64,000 nucleotides of DNA from Actinomycetota bacterium (GTDB lineage: Bacteria; Actinomycetota; Thermoleophilia; BMS3ABIN01): positions 134,281-198,280 of the forward strand of contig JACRMB010000010.1 of the NCBI GenBank assembly GCA_016235065.1, read 5' to 3'. The notes beneath the pieces were generated by a model. It worked only from the letters and a program-made list of their open reading frames with translations, ran no database searches and was not told the DNA's origin. A program made the translations under genes and the position numbers. Positions 1 to 9,644 of this stretch are shown piece by piece (positions within the stretch are counted from its first letter, which is position 1; every line of letters begins with the position of its first letter).

Positions 1-187
1 CCAGCTTGCCATCCAGGTCCTGGTAAAACTGGCCCATGAGCGTAGTCTTCCCGTACCCAGCGTCGGCGCATAAGATTGTGACGCGAACATCGTTCTGCCC
101 GAAGTCGTCCACCAGCCTTGCCCTTGGCAGCATCCGGCTGCAATCCGGCGGCATCAACTTCGTTTCAAGGATAAACGGTTTCTTCAT
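1..187 (-). CDS. MalT/LuxR-type ATP-binding regulator, N-terminal fragment
   Basis: Partial gene: the ATG lies at 185-187 on the minus strand and the reading frame runs off the left edge. The 62 visible residues begin MKKPFILETKLMPP, pass through PRARLVDDF and reach a Walker A P-loop ADAGYGKTTL. This layout (a short 'TKL-PP-PR-RL' lead followed at once by a P-loop) is typical of large STAND ATPase regulators of the MalT/LuxR family, which sense a ligand and bind DNA with a C-terminal helix-turn-helix. The sensor and DNA-binding parts are outside the window, so the target is unknown. The family call rests on the N-terminus only. Confidence 0.6.
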   Translation of the reverse strand, partial: MKKPFILETKLMPPDCSRMLPRARLVDDFGQNDVRVTILCADAGYGKTTLMGQFYQDLDGKL

Positions 188-365
188 CGCTTCTTATGTT
201 GTGGTGGTGGAAAATTACACTATTACGGCGGCCAGACGTTTAGCGTGGGTAAGTCGAGTAGGTATACAACTATAGTGTGATTTGGTTAATAAGTCCATCA
301 TACTTTGGTTGTATTCTGATTAATCAAAAGTCGTACTTTTTTAGCGTTCAATAGAAATTCAGGTC

Positions 366-406
366 AATCAAAAAGAACCCCGCCGTCATTCGACCAGCGG
401 GGTTCT
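366..406 (-). terminator. Rho-independent terminator after the cold-shock gene
   Basis: A perfect 10-bp inverted repeat (arms 374-383 and 397-406) with a 13-nt loop is followed on the minus strand by a T-rich run. It lies 25 bp past the stop of the cold-shock gene. The 190-431 gap holds nothing else that I recognise and is clearly more AT-rich than its surroundings. Confidence 0.85.
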
Positions 407-431
407 CAGGTATTCGATTTTTCGCGAAAAA

Positions 432-632
432 CTATTGTGGGACGACGTTGGAAGCCTGCAGGCCCTTCGCCCCTTCAGTAACTTCGAATTCGACTTTCTG
501 ACCTTCGTTGAGGGTCTTGTAGCCCTCGACCTGGATCTCGGAGAAGTGGACGAAGAGATCTTCGCCGTCTTCCCTCTCGATAAAGCCGTAACCCTTCTCG
601 TTACTGAACCATTTTACGGTTCCTTCTGCCAA
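432..632 (-). CDS. cspA: Cold-shock domain protein (CspA family)
   Basis: This 66-residue single cold-shock domain protein has the RNA/ssDNA-binding motifs KGYGFI (RNP1) and LFVHFSEI (RNP2), in the usual AEGTVKWF...VVPQ frame. Such proteins bind single-stranded RNA or DNA in the cytoplasm and act as RNA chaperones. I place the start at the TTG at 630-632: the family begins M(A/S)xGTVKWF, and a GGAGGG ribosome site sits 8 nt upstream. An in-frame ATG 57 bp further up would add 19 non-family residues. The gene is monocistronic with its own terminator. Confidence 0.93.
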   Translation of the reverse strand: MAEGTVKWFSNEKGYGFIEREDGEDLFVHFSEIQVEGYKTLNEGQKVEFEVTEGAKGLQASNVVPQ

Positions 633-767
633 CCTTCTACCCTCCCATCTGCTTGCCCGTGCAGCCGCAGGTGCGACCGCACTTTTCACACTGCCCGAGA
701 ACCTGTGACAGCCTCAAGCAGACCTGATACGGGAAAACAGTACTACAACATCAAAGGGTTGTAAAGT

Positions 768-2408
768 ATGGAAAAAGGCATTATACAGACCAGTTTCGTT
801 GTAAATGGACGGATCGCTCGGTATGGTTATTCCGTGCGCCGTTGTCAACGGCGGACAGTCACCCGCCCGGGAGCCAGGGAGGTAGAAATCAGCACCAGCC
901 GAAACCGGTATATCGCCCTGTCTGTGTTGTGCGCTGGTGTTTTCCTGGCGGCCATCGACCAGACAGTAGTGGTCACGGTCCTGCCCAGGATCATCGATGA
1001 CCTCGAGGGGGGCTTCAGTCCTGCGGGTGTGGAGCGCGCCGGCTGGATCATTACTGCTTACCTGTTCGGCTTCGCAGTCGTGCTGCCGTTGATGGGACGC
1101 GTTGCCGACCTCTACGGCCACCGGCGCACCTACGGGCTGGCTATGGCGATCTTCGCGCTCGGTTCACTGCTTTGCGCCGTCAGCGACAGTCTTTACGCGC
1201 TGGTCGGTTTCCGGGCTCTCCAAGCCATCGGCGGCGGGGCGGTAGTCCCGATCTCCATGGCCGTCGTAGGCCACAATTTCCCTATTGGCAAGCGGGCGCT
1301 TGCTCTTGGCATCATCGGCGCAGCCGGCGAGGCCGGTGGAGTGCTTGGTCCACTTTACGGCTCATTCGTCGGCCAGTATATCGGCTGGCGCGCGATCTTC
1401 TATCTCAACATCCCGCTGGTGCTTGTGATCCTCTGGCTCTTATGGCGTTTCGTCGGCGAGAGCAGACGCTACAGTGTAACTATAGACTACCGCAGCGCGG
1501 CTTTGATGGCGCTGGGGCTGGGGCTGATCACTGTTGGAGTATCGGGAGGACGTGAGGCTGGCTGGTATGATTTCGGGCTGCCGCTGGTGGGACTGGGCCT
1601 CGCATTGATAGTAGCCTTTATTCTCAGCGACCTGCGGGCGGAGCACCCCCTGGTCAATTTTCAGCTGTTCGCCAGCCGTTCATTCGCCTCGGCTAACATC
1701 GCCCATTTCCTGGTCGGCATCGCCCTGATCACGGCGCTGGTGCAGGTGCCTTCCTTCGCTTACAGCTCCGGCTGGCCCGCATCATCATACAGCGATCCGA
1801 TGACTGGTGGCCTGCTGCTGATCCGCCTGACTCTGATGATTCCGATTGGCGCAGTCATCGGCGGCGTGCTGTGCGGCCGGCTTGGTGGACGTTTTCCCGC
1901 TATCACAGGTTTCGCTCTTTCTGCATTCGGCCTCTGGCGGATGAGCCTCTGGAGCATTGACGTGGGAAGTCTGAGGCAGACGACCGACCTGCTGATAGCA
2001 GGCTTCGGATTCGGCCTGGTGATAGCGCCGATCAGCCTCGCGGTCGTGAACTCGGTCCGGCGCCGTCGGATGGCTTCAGCTTCGGCGGTACTGACGACGA
2101 GCCGGATCATCGGCATGATGGTGGGACTGGCAGCGCTCAACAGCTGGGGCATCAACAAGTTTTTGAGGATGCAGGATGCAGACCCGGCGCCTCTTCCCCG
2201 GCGGGGGATCAACATCGGCGAGTACCTGGATGAGCTGAGACTGTGGGAACACCGCAGCGTGGAAGCTATCCTCGGAGTCCTTAGCGATTTCTTCCTGATT
2301 GCCGCCGTGATATGCGTGATCGCGATCGTCCCGTCGCTGCTTCTGTTCGGCAAAGGCCGGGCCGGCAGCAGCGGCCAGGCCGGAGAAAGCGACACGCCGT
2401 CTGTGTGA
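768..2408 (+). CDS. MFS drug:H+ antiporter, DHA2 (EmrB/QacA) family
   Basis: A 546-residue inner-membrane exporter with about 14 hydrophobic segments. Family motifs are visible: AAIDQTVVVTVLP in TM1, the loop 2-3 motif A as GRVADLYGHRRTYG, and the TM5 antiporter region GAAGEAGGVLGPLYG. This subfamily uses the proton gradient to expel lipophilic drugs or other small molecules; the substrate cannot be read from sequence. The first ~45 residues are basic and not family-like, so the true start may lie downstream, although no better ATG/GTG with a clear ribosome site is visible. It is divergent from the cold-shock gene and convergent with the next lipoprotein gene. Confidence 0.85.
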   Translation: MEKGIIQTSFVVNGRIARYGYSVRRCQRRTVTRPGAREVEISTSRNRYIALSVLCAGVFLAAIDQTVVVTVLPRIIDDLEGGFSPAGVERAGWIITAYLFGFAVVLPLMGRVADLYGHRRTYGLAMAIFALGSLLCAVSDSLYALVGFRALQAIGGGAVVPISMAVVGHNFPIGKRALALGIIGAAGEAGGVLGPLYGSFVGQYIGWRAIFYLNIPLVLVILWLLWRFVGESRRYSVTIDYRSAALMALGLGLITVGVSGGREAGWYDFGLPLVGLGLALIVAFILSDLRAEHPLVNFQLFASRSFASANIAHFLVGIALITALVQVPSFAYSSGWPASSYSDPMTGGLLLIRLTLMIPIGAVIGGVLCGRLGGRFPAITGFALSAFGLWRMSLWSIDVGSLRQTTDLLIAGFGFGLVIAPISLAVVNSVRRRRMASASAVLTTSRIIGMMVGLAALNSWGINKFLRMQDADPAPLPRRGINIGEYLDELRLWEHRSVEAILGVLSDFFLIAAVICVIAIVPSLLLFGKGRAGSSGQAGESDTPSV

Positions 2409-2470
2409 CCAGAGTGCACTGAACTCAGCGAATGAAAAACGACACTCGGTCCGGACGCGCCGGCCCCTCG

Positions 2471-3094
2471 CTATGGCTTGGTGATATCAACCACTATTCT
2501 GCCTGGCGAACCGAGGCCGGCCAGCGAATAAGTACCTGGCGAGGCCAGTTCGATCGAATAGACCAGCGCCTGGTCGTCGGCTTCCGGAAGCCGCTTTATG
2601 GATGTGACGAATGGGTCTCCCGGATCGAGGGAGGTGGAGGTCACACTCGCATTGGAGCTCATTGATCTGATCCCGCCGAGGATGACCTTGATCTGTTTGC
2701 CGTCCGCGGACATGGTGGCATCAGCATGCGGGACCTGGAGGACCAGCTCACCCTCCGGTGTTCCCATCTCAAACACAATGCGGTAGTAAGTGCCGTGGTC
2801 AGACCAGCGGACATCGCGAAGCTGCAGGCCGTCGATCAGAGTGCCCACCGACTGGCTGCCGGTCAGACCGGCTCCATAGGGTAAAGGCTGTTCTTCGGGT
2901 ACAGTCTGTGTGGGTTCTGGCGTGGTGTATGGCACCGGTGTCTCTACTGGCGCTGTCGCGGTGGTCACGCCGCCGGCGCCCGAATCCACGGTAGTGGAAG
3001 AATCGTCGTTGCAGCCGGCCAGAAAAGCTGAAGACAGCACCAGTGCCGTCAATACCACGGCAGCCGTGAGCTTTCGCATTCCAGTCAGTCGCAT
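2471..3094 (-). CDS. Lipoprotein with C-terminal AMIN-like domain
   Basis: A 207-residue predicted lipoprotein. The signal peptide ends in the lipobox LAGC (Cys about residue 28) and is followed by a Ser/Thr/Pro-rich linker to about residue 85. The C-terminal ~120 residues form a beta-rich domain with the pattern YYRIVFEMG ... GRIVVDI, resembling the AMIN-like domain found in actinobacterial envelope lipoproteins. AMIN domains generally attach proteins to cell-wall polymers, so a role at the cell surface is inferred. It stands alone and converges on the exporter gene. Confidence 0.7.
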   Translation of the reverse strand: MRLTGMRKLTAAVVLTALVLSSAFLAGCNDDSSTTVDSGAGGVTTATAPVETPVPYTTPEPTQTVPEEQPLPYGAGLTGSQSVGTLIDGLQLRDVRWSDHGTYYRIVFEMGTPEGELVLQVPHADATMSADGKQIKVILGGIRSMSSNASVTSTSLDPGDPFVTSIKRLPEADDQALVYSIELASPGTYSLAGLGSPGRIVVDITKP

Positions 3095-3710
3095 CGCGCA
3101 CCTCCGGACGGGGCAAGTGAGGAAAATCTACAGTCCCAAGGAACCTTGGATCAATTTATCCCCATCGCGAATGGGAATTCCCCGGCTGGCTCCGTACTTC
3201 GCGAGCTCAAGGCACCGCGTTTCCGTACCAGGGAAGGCTCCCGGAGTAACCCGGGAATGGATCGTCCGATTCCTTGGGACCAGGATAGATTCTAGTCCAA
3301 GATTTTAACAACAGCAATAGCATCAGGAGGGGTAAAAAGATTTTCAGCGGAATTTGCGAGGATTTCCGGCGGGCTTCCTGCGTGTGAATCTCCTGCGTTT
3401 TCGGGCACAGAAAAGTCCCAAGAAACCTTCTGTGCCTGCCTTCTCAGATCCTGCTTCACCTGATTTCCCCGTACTTTGCGACTTTTTACTTTCGCATTTC
3501 CTCTATCAGGCTTCTTTGCATTCTCTCCAGCAAGCCCTTCCGACTTCTTGGGACCTATATAAAGTATAACCCTTTATCCCTGGATAGCAAGGTCTGCAGC
3601 TCAGGCTTAACATTGAAAATGACTGCAAATTGCGGCTTTTTTGTTTTAATTCAGCGTGCAGGTGGTAGATAACGCCAACGCTGGCAATCAAGCGACCGAA
3701 AGGAAGCCAA
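3095..3710. other. Gene-free region upstream of the multiheme cytochrome
   Basis: There is no credible coding region in these ~616 bp. Visible structures are small: a 6-bp palindromic stem with an AA spacer (3136-3149), a 9-bp inverted repeat (3404-3412 with 3428-3436), and an AT-rich TATATAAAGTATAA stretch near 3555-3570 that could hold a -10 element for the cytochrome gene. I compared it with the c-di-GMP (GEMM) riboswitch often found before multiheme cytochrome genes and did not find its conserved core. Confidence 0.5.
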
Positions 3711-5018
3711 ATGAGGCTTTTCGCGCTCTCGACGACGACGATTATCCTGCTGTCTGTGGCTTCATTCTTCGTCACATCCTGCGGTGATTCGGGCACGACC
3801 ACGACATCATCGGAGGCAAAAACCTCGACCTCGGCAATGACGCCCAGGTTCAAGTCCACCGATTTCACAGACCCGACCATGTGCGGCAACTGCCATACAG
3901 AGATTTACGCCCAGTGGAACGGGTCCATGCACAGCAACGCCTTCCAGGACAAGTTCTACCTCAAGATGCACGAGGAGGCCAGCAAGGACACCGGCGGAGC
4001 CGTCGACGCTTTCTGCACCGGCTGCCATACGCCGATCGGGACTTATTCCGGCGAGGTCCCTCCCACTTCGGGACCGCAGATCAACGAGATATCCAAAAAG
4101 GGAGTGCAGTGCGATTTCTGCCATACGGTCACCGCCACGGATTTCACCTTCGCGCCCAGCAAGATAAAGCAGGGGCCGTTCACGGACGCCGTCTCCACCT
4201 TCCACGACACCGCTTATTCAGAGCTGCTCACAAAGTCGGAGTTCTGCGGCATGTGCCACGACGTCACCCATCCGGATAACAGACTGCCGCTCGAAGCCAC
4301 CTACACGGAATGGAAGGCCAGCCCGTATGCGGCGCAGGGAATCCAGTGCCAGGACTGCCATATGACGCCGGGGCCCGGCGTCACCAAACCGAATCCGGGA
4401 ACTGCGGTGCTGGGCGGACCACAGCGGCCGATGATCTACACCCATCAGTTCGTAGGTGGCAACGCCACCTCGCTGGCATCGCCGGAGCATCAGAAACTGG
4501 CGACGGCCCAGCTGCAGGCGGCGGCGAGCCTGTCCATAGCTTCTCCGCCGAACGCAACCGCGGGCGGCAATATGGATGTTCAGGTGACCGTCAACAACAA
4601 GGGAGCCGGCCACTATCTGCCCACCGGCCTCACCGAGGTCAGGGAGATGTGGCTGGACGTCACCGTTACCGATGCCAATGGCAAGACGATCTACCGGTCG
4701 GGTGAGATAGGCGAGGATGGAACGGTTGATCCGAAGGCAGTGATGTATCAGACCCTGTTCAAGGACAAGGACGGCCAGACGACCCACAAGCCGTGGCTTG
4801 CCGACCAGATCCTGTCTGACAACCGGATTCCGCCCATGGGCAGCGTGACTGAGAAATACAGCATGCCCGTGCCGGCCGGCGCTTCCCTGCCGCTTACGGT
4901 CAAGGCGACCCTGCGCTATCGAACGGCTTCACAGGCCGTGGTCGACGAGCTGATGGGAGACGAGGCCATCGACATCCCGGTGATCGATATGGCGAGCGCG
5001 ACGTCTGAGGTGAGATAG
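3711..5018 (+). CDS. Five-heme c-type cytochrome lipoprotein (cytochrome c554-like)
   Basis: A 435-residue exported electron carrier. The signal peptide ends in the lipobox VTSC (Cys 24). Five CxxCH heme motifs follow: CGNCH (~58), CTGCH (~102), CDFCH (~134), CGMCH (~179) and CQDCH (~213). The C-terminal ~170 residues form a beta-sandwich-like domain containing GAGHYLPTG and VREMWLDVTV, which often follows the heme part of cytochrome c554-type proteins. The product is probably membrane-anchored on the outer face and passes electrons to or from an extracytoplasmic acceptor; the redox partner is unknown. No cytochrome maturation gene lies nearby. Confidence 0.85.
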   Translation: MRLFALSTTTIILLSVASFFVTSCGDSGTTTTSSEAKTSTSAMTPRFKSTDFTDPTMCGNCHTEIYAQWNGSMHSNAFQDKFYLKMHEEASKDTGGAVDAFCTGCHTPIGTYSGEVPPTSGPQINEISKKGVQCDFCHTVTATDFTFAPSKIKQGPFTDAVSTFHDTAYSELLTKSEFCGMCHDVTHPDNRLPLEATYTEWKASPYAAQGIQCQDCHMTPGPGVTKPNPGTAVLGGPQRPMIYTHQFVGGNATSLASPEHQKLATAQLQAAASLSIASPPNATAGGNMDVQVTVNNKGAGHYLPTGLTEVREMWLDVTVTDANGKTIYRSGEIGEDGTVDPKAVMYQTLFKDKDGQTTHKPWLADQILSDNRIPPMGSVTEKYSMPVPAGASLPLTVKATLRYRTASQAVVDELMGDEAIDIPVIDMASATSEVR

Positions 5019-5057
5019 CGCGGGCTGGCTGGGGCTAACAGCGCAGCCAAGGCAAAG

Positions 5058-6668
5058 CTAGCGAGCAGCCTGTGCGGAATCCTGGCGGCTGAAGGTGTAT
5101 TGTCCCACCTTCAGCCTGCCTTCCGGCGGGAAGTCGACTATCCCCGACTGAAGCAGGGCTGCTCCATCGTCGGTGACCGGGCTTAGCTGGACCGGGTACC
5201 CGTCGGGCTGGCCCAGTTCCACGAACAGAACCTGTGTGTATTGCTCCGGCACGGTGACAAGCGGAGCGCCCGATTCCATGTAGACGTGATTCTCGCCTTC
5301 CAGGAAGCCCTTCCAGATACCGGTCTTGATCATGACTATCCGGTATTCGGGGAGGTAGTACATCAGGCGCCGCCAGTCGGCAGCGAACGGGGAAAACGGT
5401 TCCACACTGGTCACGACGAGGGTGCGTTCGGGATCGTGGATGCTGACTGCCGAGATGGCGATGTCGATCTCATCGTCGGCGTCCTGGATCCCTGAAGCGC
5501 TGAACGCTCCAAAAATCCCTGAAAGCGGACCCGTGGTCGGCAGGCTCCAGTCGATGTTAGCGGCATTGACGAAGAGATAGCTGTTTATGGCGGCGATCAG
5601 CACGAGGGCGGTCACAAGCAGCCCCCGGCCGGAATCGGCGCCGGCCCGCCCACGGGCATACCGGCGGCTGATGCTTTCAGCGGCGACAGTGAATCCACGG
5701 GCTACGAGCAGGACCAGCGGCGTCACATAAACGAGCAGATACCCCAGTGGATCGAACAGGAAAAGGAAGAAGAAGGCACAGGGAATCACCATCAGCAGAA
5801 GCAGGAAGACAACGACGAGCCTTTCGTCCTTCGGCGCCTTCGGGTGGAGGAAGAGCCCGGCCGGATACAGAAGGCCGATGCACGCCGGACCGAACATCCA
5901 GAAGACGGCCTGGATCACGCGCTTCACGTTGGTGATGAGAGCCGTCAGGCCCAGGGCGAAGACAGACGATGGCCGGACACCGGAAGTATATTGATCGTTA
6001 CTTATCTGCCGGTAAGCCGAGATGCCGCCTTCCATATAAACCAGCGGCGCCAGCCAGGCCATCACCGAGACCCCCAGGGCTCCCCATGCCAGCAACATCG
6101 TCCGCCTGTCGATCCGCAGGGTGCCATACAGCCAGAATGGGCCGAGGAAGATCAGGACATCCTGACGGAAGCCGGCGGCTATACCCATCGCCACCGCTGA
6201 GAGCAGAGGAAACCTTTTGTTGAACACCAACTCGTAGATCAGCCAGGTGACCAGCATCACCAGCAGCATCTTGAAACCATAAGGCAGGGCGATCTCGCTG
6301 TAGAACCAGGCCAGCGGGGAGAACATCAGCAGGATCGCGGCCACCAGGCCGGTCGCGCGATTGAAGATCTTGTTGCCGACCAGGTAGATGACGGCGACGG
6401 CGGCAGCGCTGCCGAAGATGCTGATCGCCACGAGGGCGCTGTTGGGATCGCCCAGCAAAGCCTGCAACACGCGGCCCAGGCCTATATAGAGGATATATCC
6501 GGGGGCGTGCGGCTGATGCTCGGCCACGCTGAAGCGCTCCAGGGCGAGGGCGAAATTGATGGAGTCCCAGTTATAGAGCGTCTTGCTGATAAATGGGGTA
6601 CGCGTCGCCAGGGCGGCAGTATAGAGCACAGCACTGATTATAAGGTCCTGTTTAAAGCGCCGTTTCAG
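5058..6668 (-). CDS. Polytopic membrane glycosyltransferase-like protein (GT39/DUF2723-like)
   Basis: About 536 residues with roughly ten hydrophobic segments in the first 360, then a soluble C-terminal domain. A short periplasmic loop (NWDSINFALAL, then HQPHAPGYI) follows TM1, as in dolichyl- or undecaprenyl-phosphate-sugar dependent transferases of the GT-C fold, where acidic residues in this loop are catalytic. A role in sugar transfer to lipid or protein on the outer face is inferred. The first GTG (6627-6629) would cut into TM1. The CTG at 6666-6668, with AGGAGA 9 nt upstream, restores a basic lead KRRFKQ and a full TM1, so I prefer it. It follows pgk in the same direction. Confidence 0.65.
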   Translation of the reverse strand: MKRRFKQDLIISAVLYTAALATRTPFISKTLYNWDSINFALALERFSVAEHQPHAPGYILYIGLGRVLQALLGDPNSALVAISIFGSAAAVAVIYLVGNKIFNRATGLVAAILLMFSPLAWFYSEIALPYGFKMLLVMLVTWLIYELVFNKRFPLLSAVAMGIAAGFRQDVLIFLGPFWLYGTLRIDRRTMLLAWGALGVSVMAWLAPLVYMEGGISAYRQISNDQYTSGVRPSSVFALGLTALITNVKRVIQAVFWMFGPACIGLLYPAGLFLHPKAPKDERLVVVFLLLLMVIPCAFFFLFLFDPLGYLLVYVTPLVLLVARGFTVAAESISRRYARGRAGADSGRGLLVTALVLIAAINSYLFVNAANIDWSLPTTGPLSGIFGAFSASGIQDADDEIDIAISAVSIHDPERTLVVTSVEPFSPFAADWRRLMYYLPEYRIVMIKTGIWKGFLEGENHVYMESGAPLVTVPEQYTQVLFVELGQPDGYPVQLSPVTDDGAALLQSGIVDFPPEGRLKVGQYTFSRQDSAQAAR

Positions 6669-6751
6669 AGCGGTTGGTCTCCTGGGGATGGAATGCCAGA
6701 CGCTTGCAGCCTATATGGATAATGATAACACGAACAGTGGTTCTGCTTAGT

Positions 6752-7936
6752 TCAGGCGTCCAGCAGCACGGCGATGCCAGGCAGGTCTTTTCCTTCCAGG
6801 AATTCCATGGCAGCGCCGCCACCGGTTGACACATGGTCGAGATTGTCGGCCAGGCCATAACGGTTGAGCGCAGCTACCGTATCGCCGCCGCCGGATACCG
6901 TGAGGGCATCTTCGGCACTTGCCACGGCGGATGCGACGGCGCGGGTCCCTGATGAGAACGGTTCCATCTCGAACGCGCCCATGGGTCCGTTCCAGAAGAT
7001 GGTGCGGGCCATCTGGATCTCCCTGACAAAGTGCGCCGAGGTGGCCGGGCCGATGTCTAGGCCCATCCAGCCTTCTGGGATCTGCTCGACCCGAACGATC
7101 TTCGCATTGGCATCTTCTGCGAATGCGTCAGCGATGACAAGGTCTGTCGGCAGCATGATGCGGCACTTGGTGCTCTTTGCCTTCTCCAGGGCGGCGGCGG
7201 CCACACCGATGGCCTCTTCCTCAACCTTGGAGGCGCCGATGTCGATGCCCTGGGCTTTGAGGAATCCGAAGCACATGGCGCCGCCGATGATGATGGCGTC
7301 GGCGAAATCCAGGAACCGGTCGATGACCCCGATCTTGTCCGAGACCTTGACTCCACCGAGGATGGTCACGAACGGATGGTTCGGCTTGTCGATCAGGTGC
7401 GAGAGCTGTAGCAGCTCGTTCTCAAGCAGGAATCCGGCGACTGCGGGAAGATGAGCGGCGACGCCTGCGGTCGAGGCATGTGCCCGGTGGGCGGTGCCGA
7501 AGGCGTCGTTGACGAAAATATCCGCGAGACTAGCCAGTGCGGTGGCGAACTCGGGGTCGTTCTTCTTCTCTTCCGGATGAAAGCGGCTGTTCTCGAGAAG
7601 CGCAACATCGCCTGCAGCAAGCTCCGCAAGCCGAGCCTCTACCTCGGGGCCGACGCAATCGTCGAGCTTCATGACATCGACGCCGAGCAGATCGGAGAGC
7701 CGCGCCGCGACCGGGTCCATCCGCAGAGAGTCATCGGGGCCATCCTTGGGCCGGCCCAGGTGCGAGATCAGGATGACCTTGCTCCCAGCCTGTCTCAGAT
7801 AATTGATAGTGCCCAAAGCCGCCCGGATGCGAGTGTCGTCGGCTACGGTGCCGTCATCGTTCAGCGGCACGTTGAAGTCGACACGCACGAGCACGCGCTT
7901 GCCGACAACATCTATTTCCTTGACTGTTTTCTTCAT
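6752..7936 (-). CDS. pgk: Phosphoglycerate kinase
   Basis: A 394-residue cytoplasmic glycolytic enzyme making ATP and 3-phosphoglycerate from 1,3-bisphosphoglycerate. The N-terminal substrate signature RVDFNVPL, the basic-patch region (HLGRPKDGPDDSLRM) and the C-terminal nucleotide motif GGGDTVAAL are all present, and the length is normal. The ATG at 7934-7936 is chosen because it gives the family N-terminus MKKTVKEID and has AGGGGA 4 nt upstream; an earlier in-frame start adds 22 unrelated residues. It lies downstream of gap in the same direction, separated by a large hairpin. tpiA, which often follows, is absent here. Confidence 0.97.
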   Translation of the reverse strand: MKKTVKEIDVVGKRVLVRVDFNVPLNDDGTVADDTRIRAALGTINYLRQAGSKVILISHLGRPKDGPDDSLRMDPVAARLSDLLGVDVMKLDDCVGPEVEARLAELAAGDVALLENSRFHPEEKKNDPEFATALASLADIFVNDAFGTAHRAHASTAGVAAHLPAVAGFLLENELLQLSHLIDKPNHPFVTILGGVKVSDKIGVIDRFLDFADAIIIGGAMCFGFLKAQGIDIGASKVEEEAIGVAAAALEKAKSTKCRIMLPTDLVIADAFAEDANAKIVRVEQIPEGWMGLDIGPATSAHFVREIQMARTIFWNGPMGAFEMEPFSSGTRAVASAVASAEDALTVSGGGDTVAALNRYGLADNLDHVSTGGGAAMEFLEGKDLPGIAVLLDA

Positions 7937-8097
7937 GGAGTCCCCTAAAGAATTTACGAACTTAATACGGCACGAGCCTGCAATGAGATACGACACGAAC
8001 ACACTTGAGAACGATGCCCAATATGGGCAAAGAGCGATCGAATGGCGTTATATCACCACCCGGTACCGCCTTATAAAACGGGTAGCAAAAAGTTTAT

Positions 8098-8177
8098 GGG
8101 CCCGGGGCGGGATGTTTCCGCCGCAGCGTCTTGTCGAAGACGCTTAAGCGGAGGCGGGAACATCCCGCCCCGGGCCC
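8098..8177 (-). repeat. Large intercistronic hairpin between gap and pgk
   Basis: Arms 8098-8122 and 8153-8177 form a 25-bp stem with a single non-Watson-Crick position. Inside the loop is a second 8-bp hairpin (agcgtctt pairing with aagacgct around 8125-8143). It starts 12 bp beyond the gap stop and ends about 160 bp before the pgk start. There is no T-run on the minus strand, so it fits an RNA-processing or mRNA-stabilising element better than a plain terminator. Confidence 0.75.
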
Positions 8178-8189
8178 TGCACAGACTTA

Positions 8190-9270
<1,081 letters not shown>

Positions 9271-9353
9271 CCCGGTGGGCTGTTGAGAAGACCTACTGAC
9301 CGGCTATCTGGCTGGATGGTTAACGAAAGCGTGGCGACTAAAGCAAAAAAAGC

Positions 9354-9644
9354 TCAGCTGGCGGAGTTCCCGTAGCGAAAGATGCTCCAGACCGTCTTTA
9401 GTACCTGCTTCCTGGGTGTATTCCTGATTATGCCGGCGGTTTCCTTTCCGGCGAGATAGGCGCCGAACAACCCGATGATCGTCTGTACTGTCATGATGAC
9501 CACCGTGACCACGGCTGTTAACGATTCCTCGTTCGAAGGGTTGATGAGCGAGGCGATGTACGGTGAGAGAAGCCAGAACGGTAGAAACCAGAGCAGTAGC
9601 ATTATCACTCCGATGCGCAGCCGGAGGCTTGATTTAGCTGACAT
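9354..9644 (-). CDS. Small two-TM membrane protein of unknown function
   Basis: A 96-residue protein with two clear transmembrane helices (about 11-34 and 43-65) joined by a short loop, and a basic C-terminal tail containing KQVLKTVW. I recognise no family. Its ATG overlaps the stop of the preceding lipoprotein gene by one base (TGATG), so the two are probably translationally coupled and may work together in the envelope. Confidence 0.6.
   Translation of the reverse strand: MSAKSSLRLRIGVIMLLLWFLPFWLLSPYIASLINPSNEESLTAVVTVVIMTVQTIIGLFGAYLAGKETAGIIRNTPRKQVLKTVWSIFRYGNSAS

Noticed and set aside
36-275. 79-codon plus-strand frame at the left edge
   Set aside because: It is antisense to the P-loop regulator fragment, which has a clear Walker A motif.
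3354-3569. 71-codon plus-strand frame before the cytochrome gene
   Set aside because: Composition is not protein-like and it covers the inverted repeat and probable promoter.
3571-3710. c-di-GMP (GEMM) riboswitch before the multiheme cytochrome
   Set aside because: The conserved core sequences are not present.
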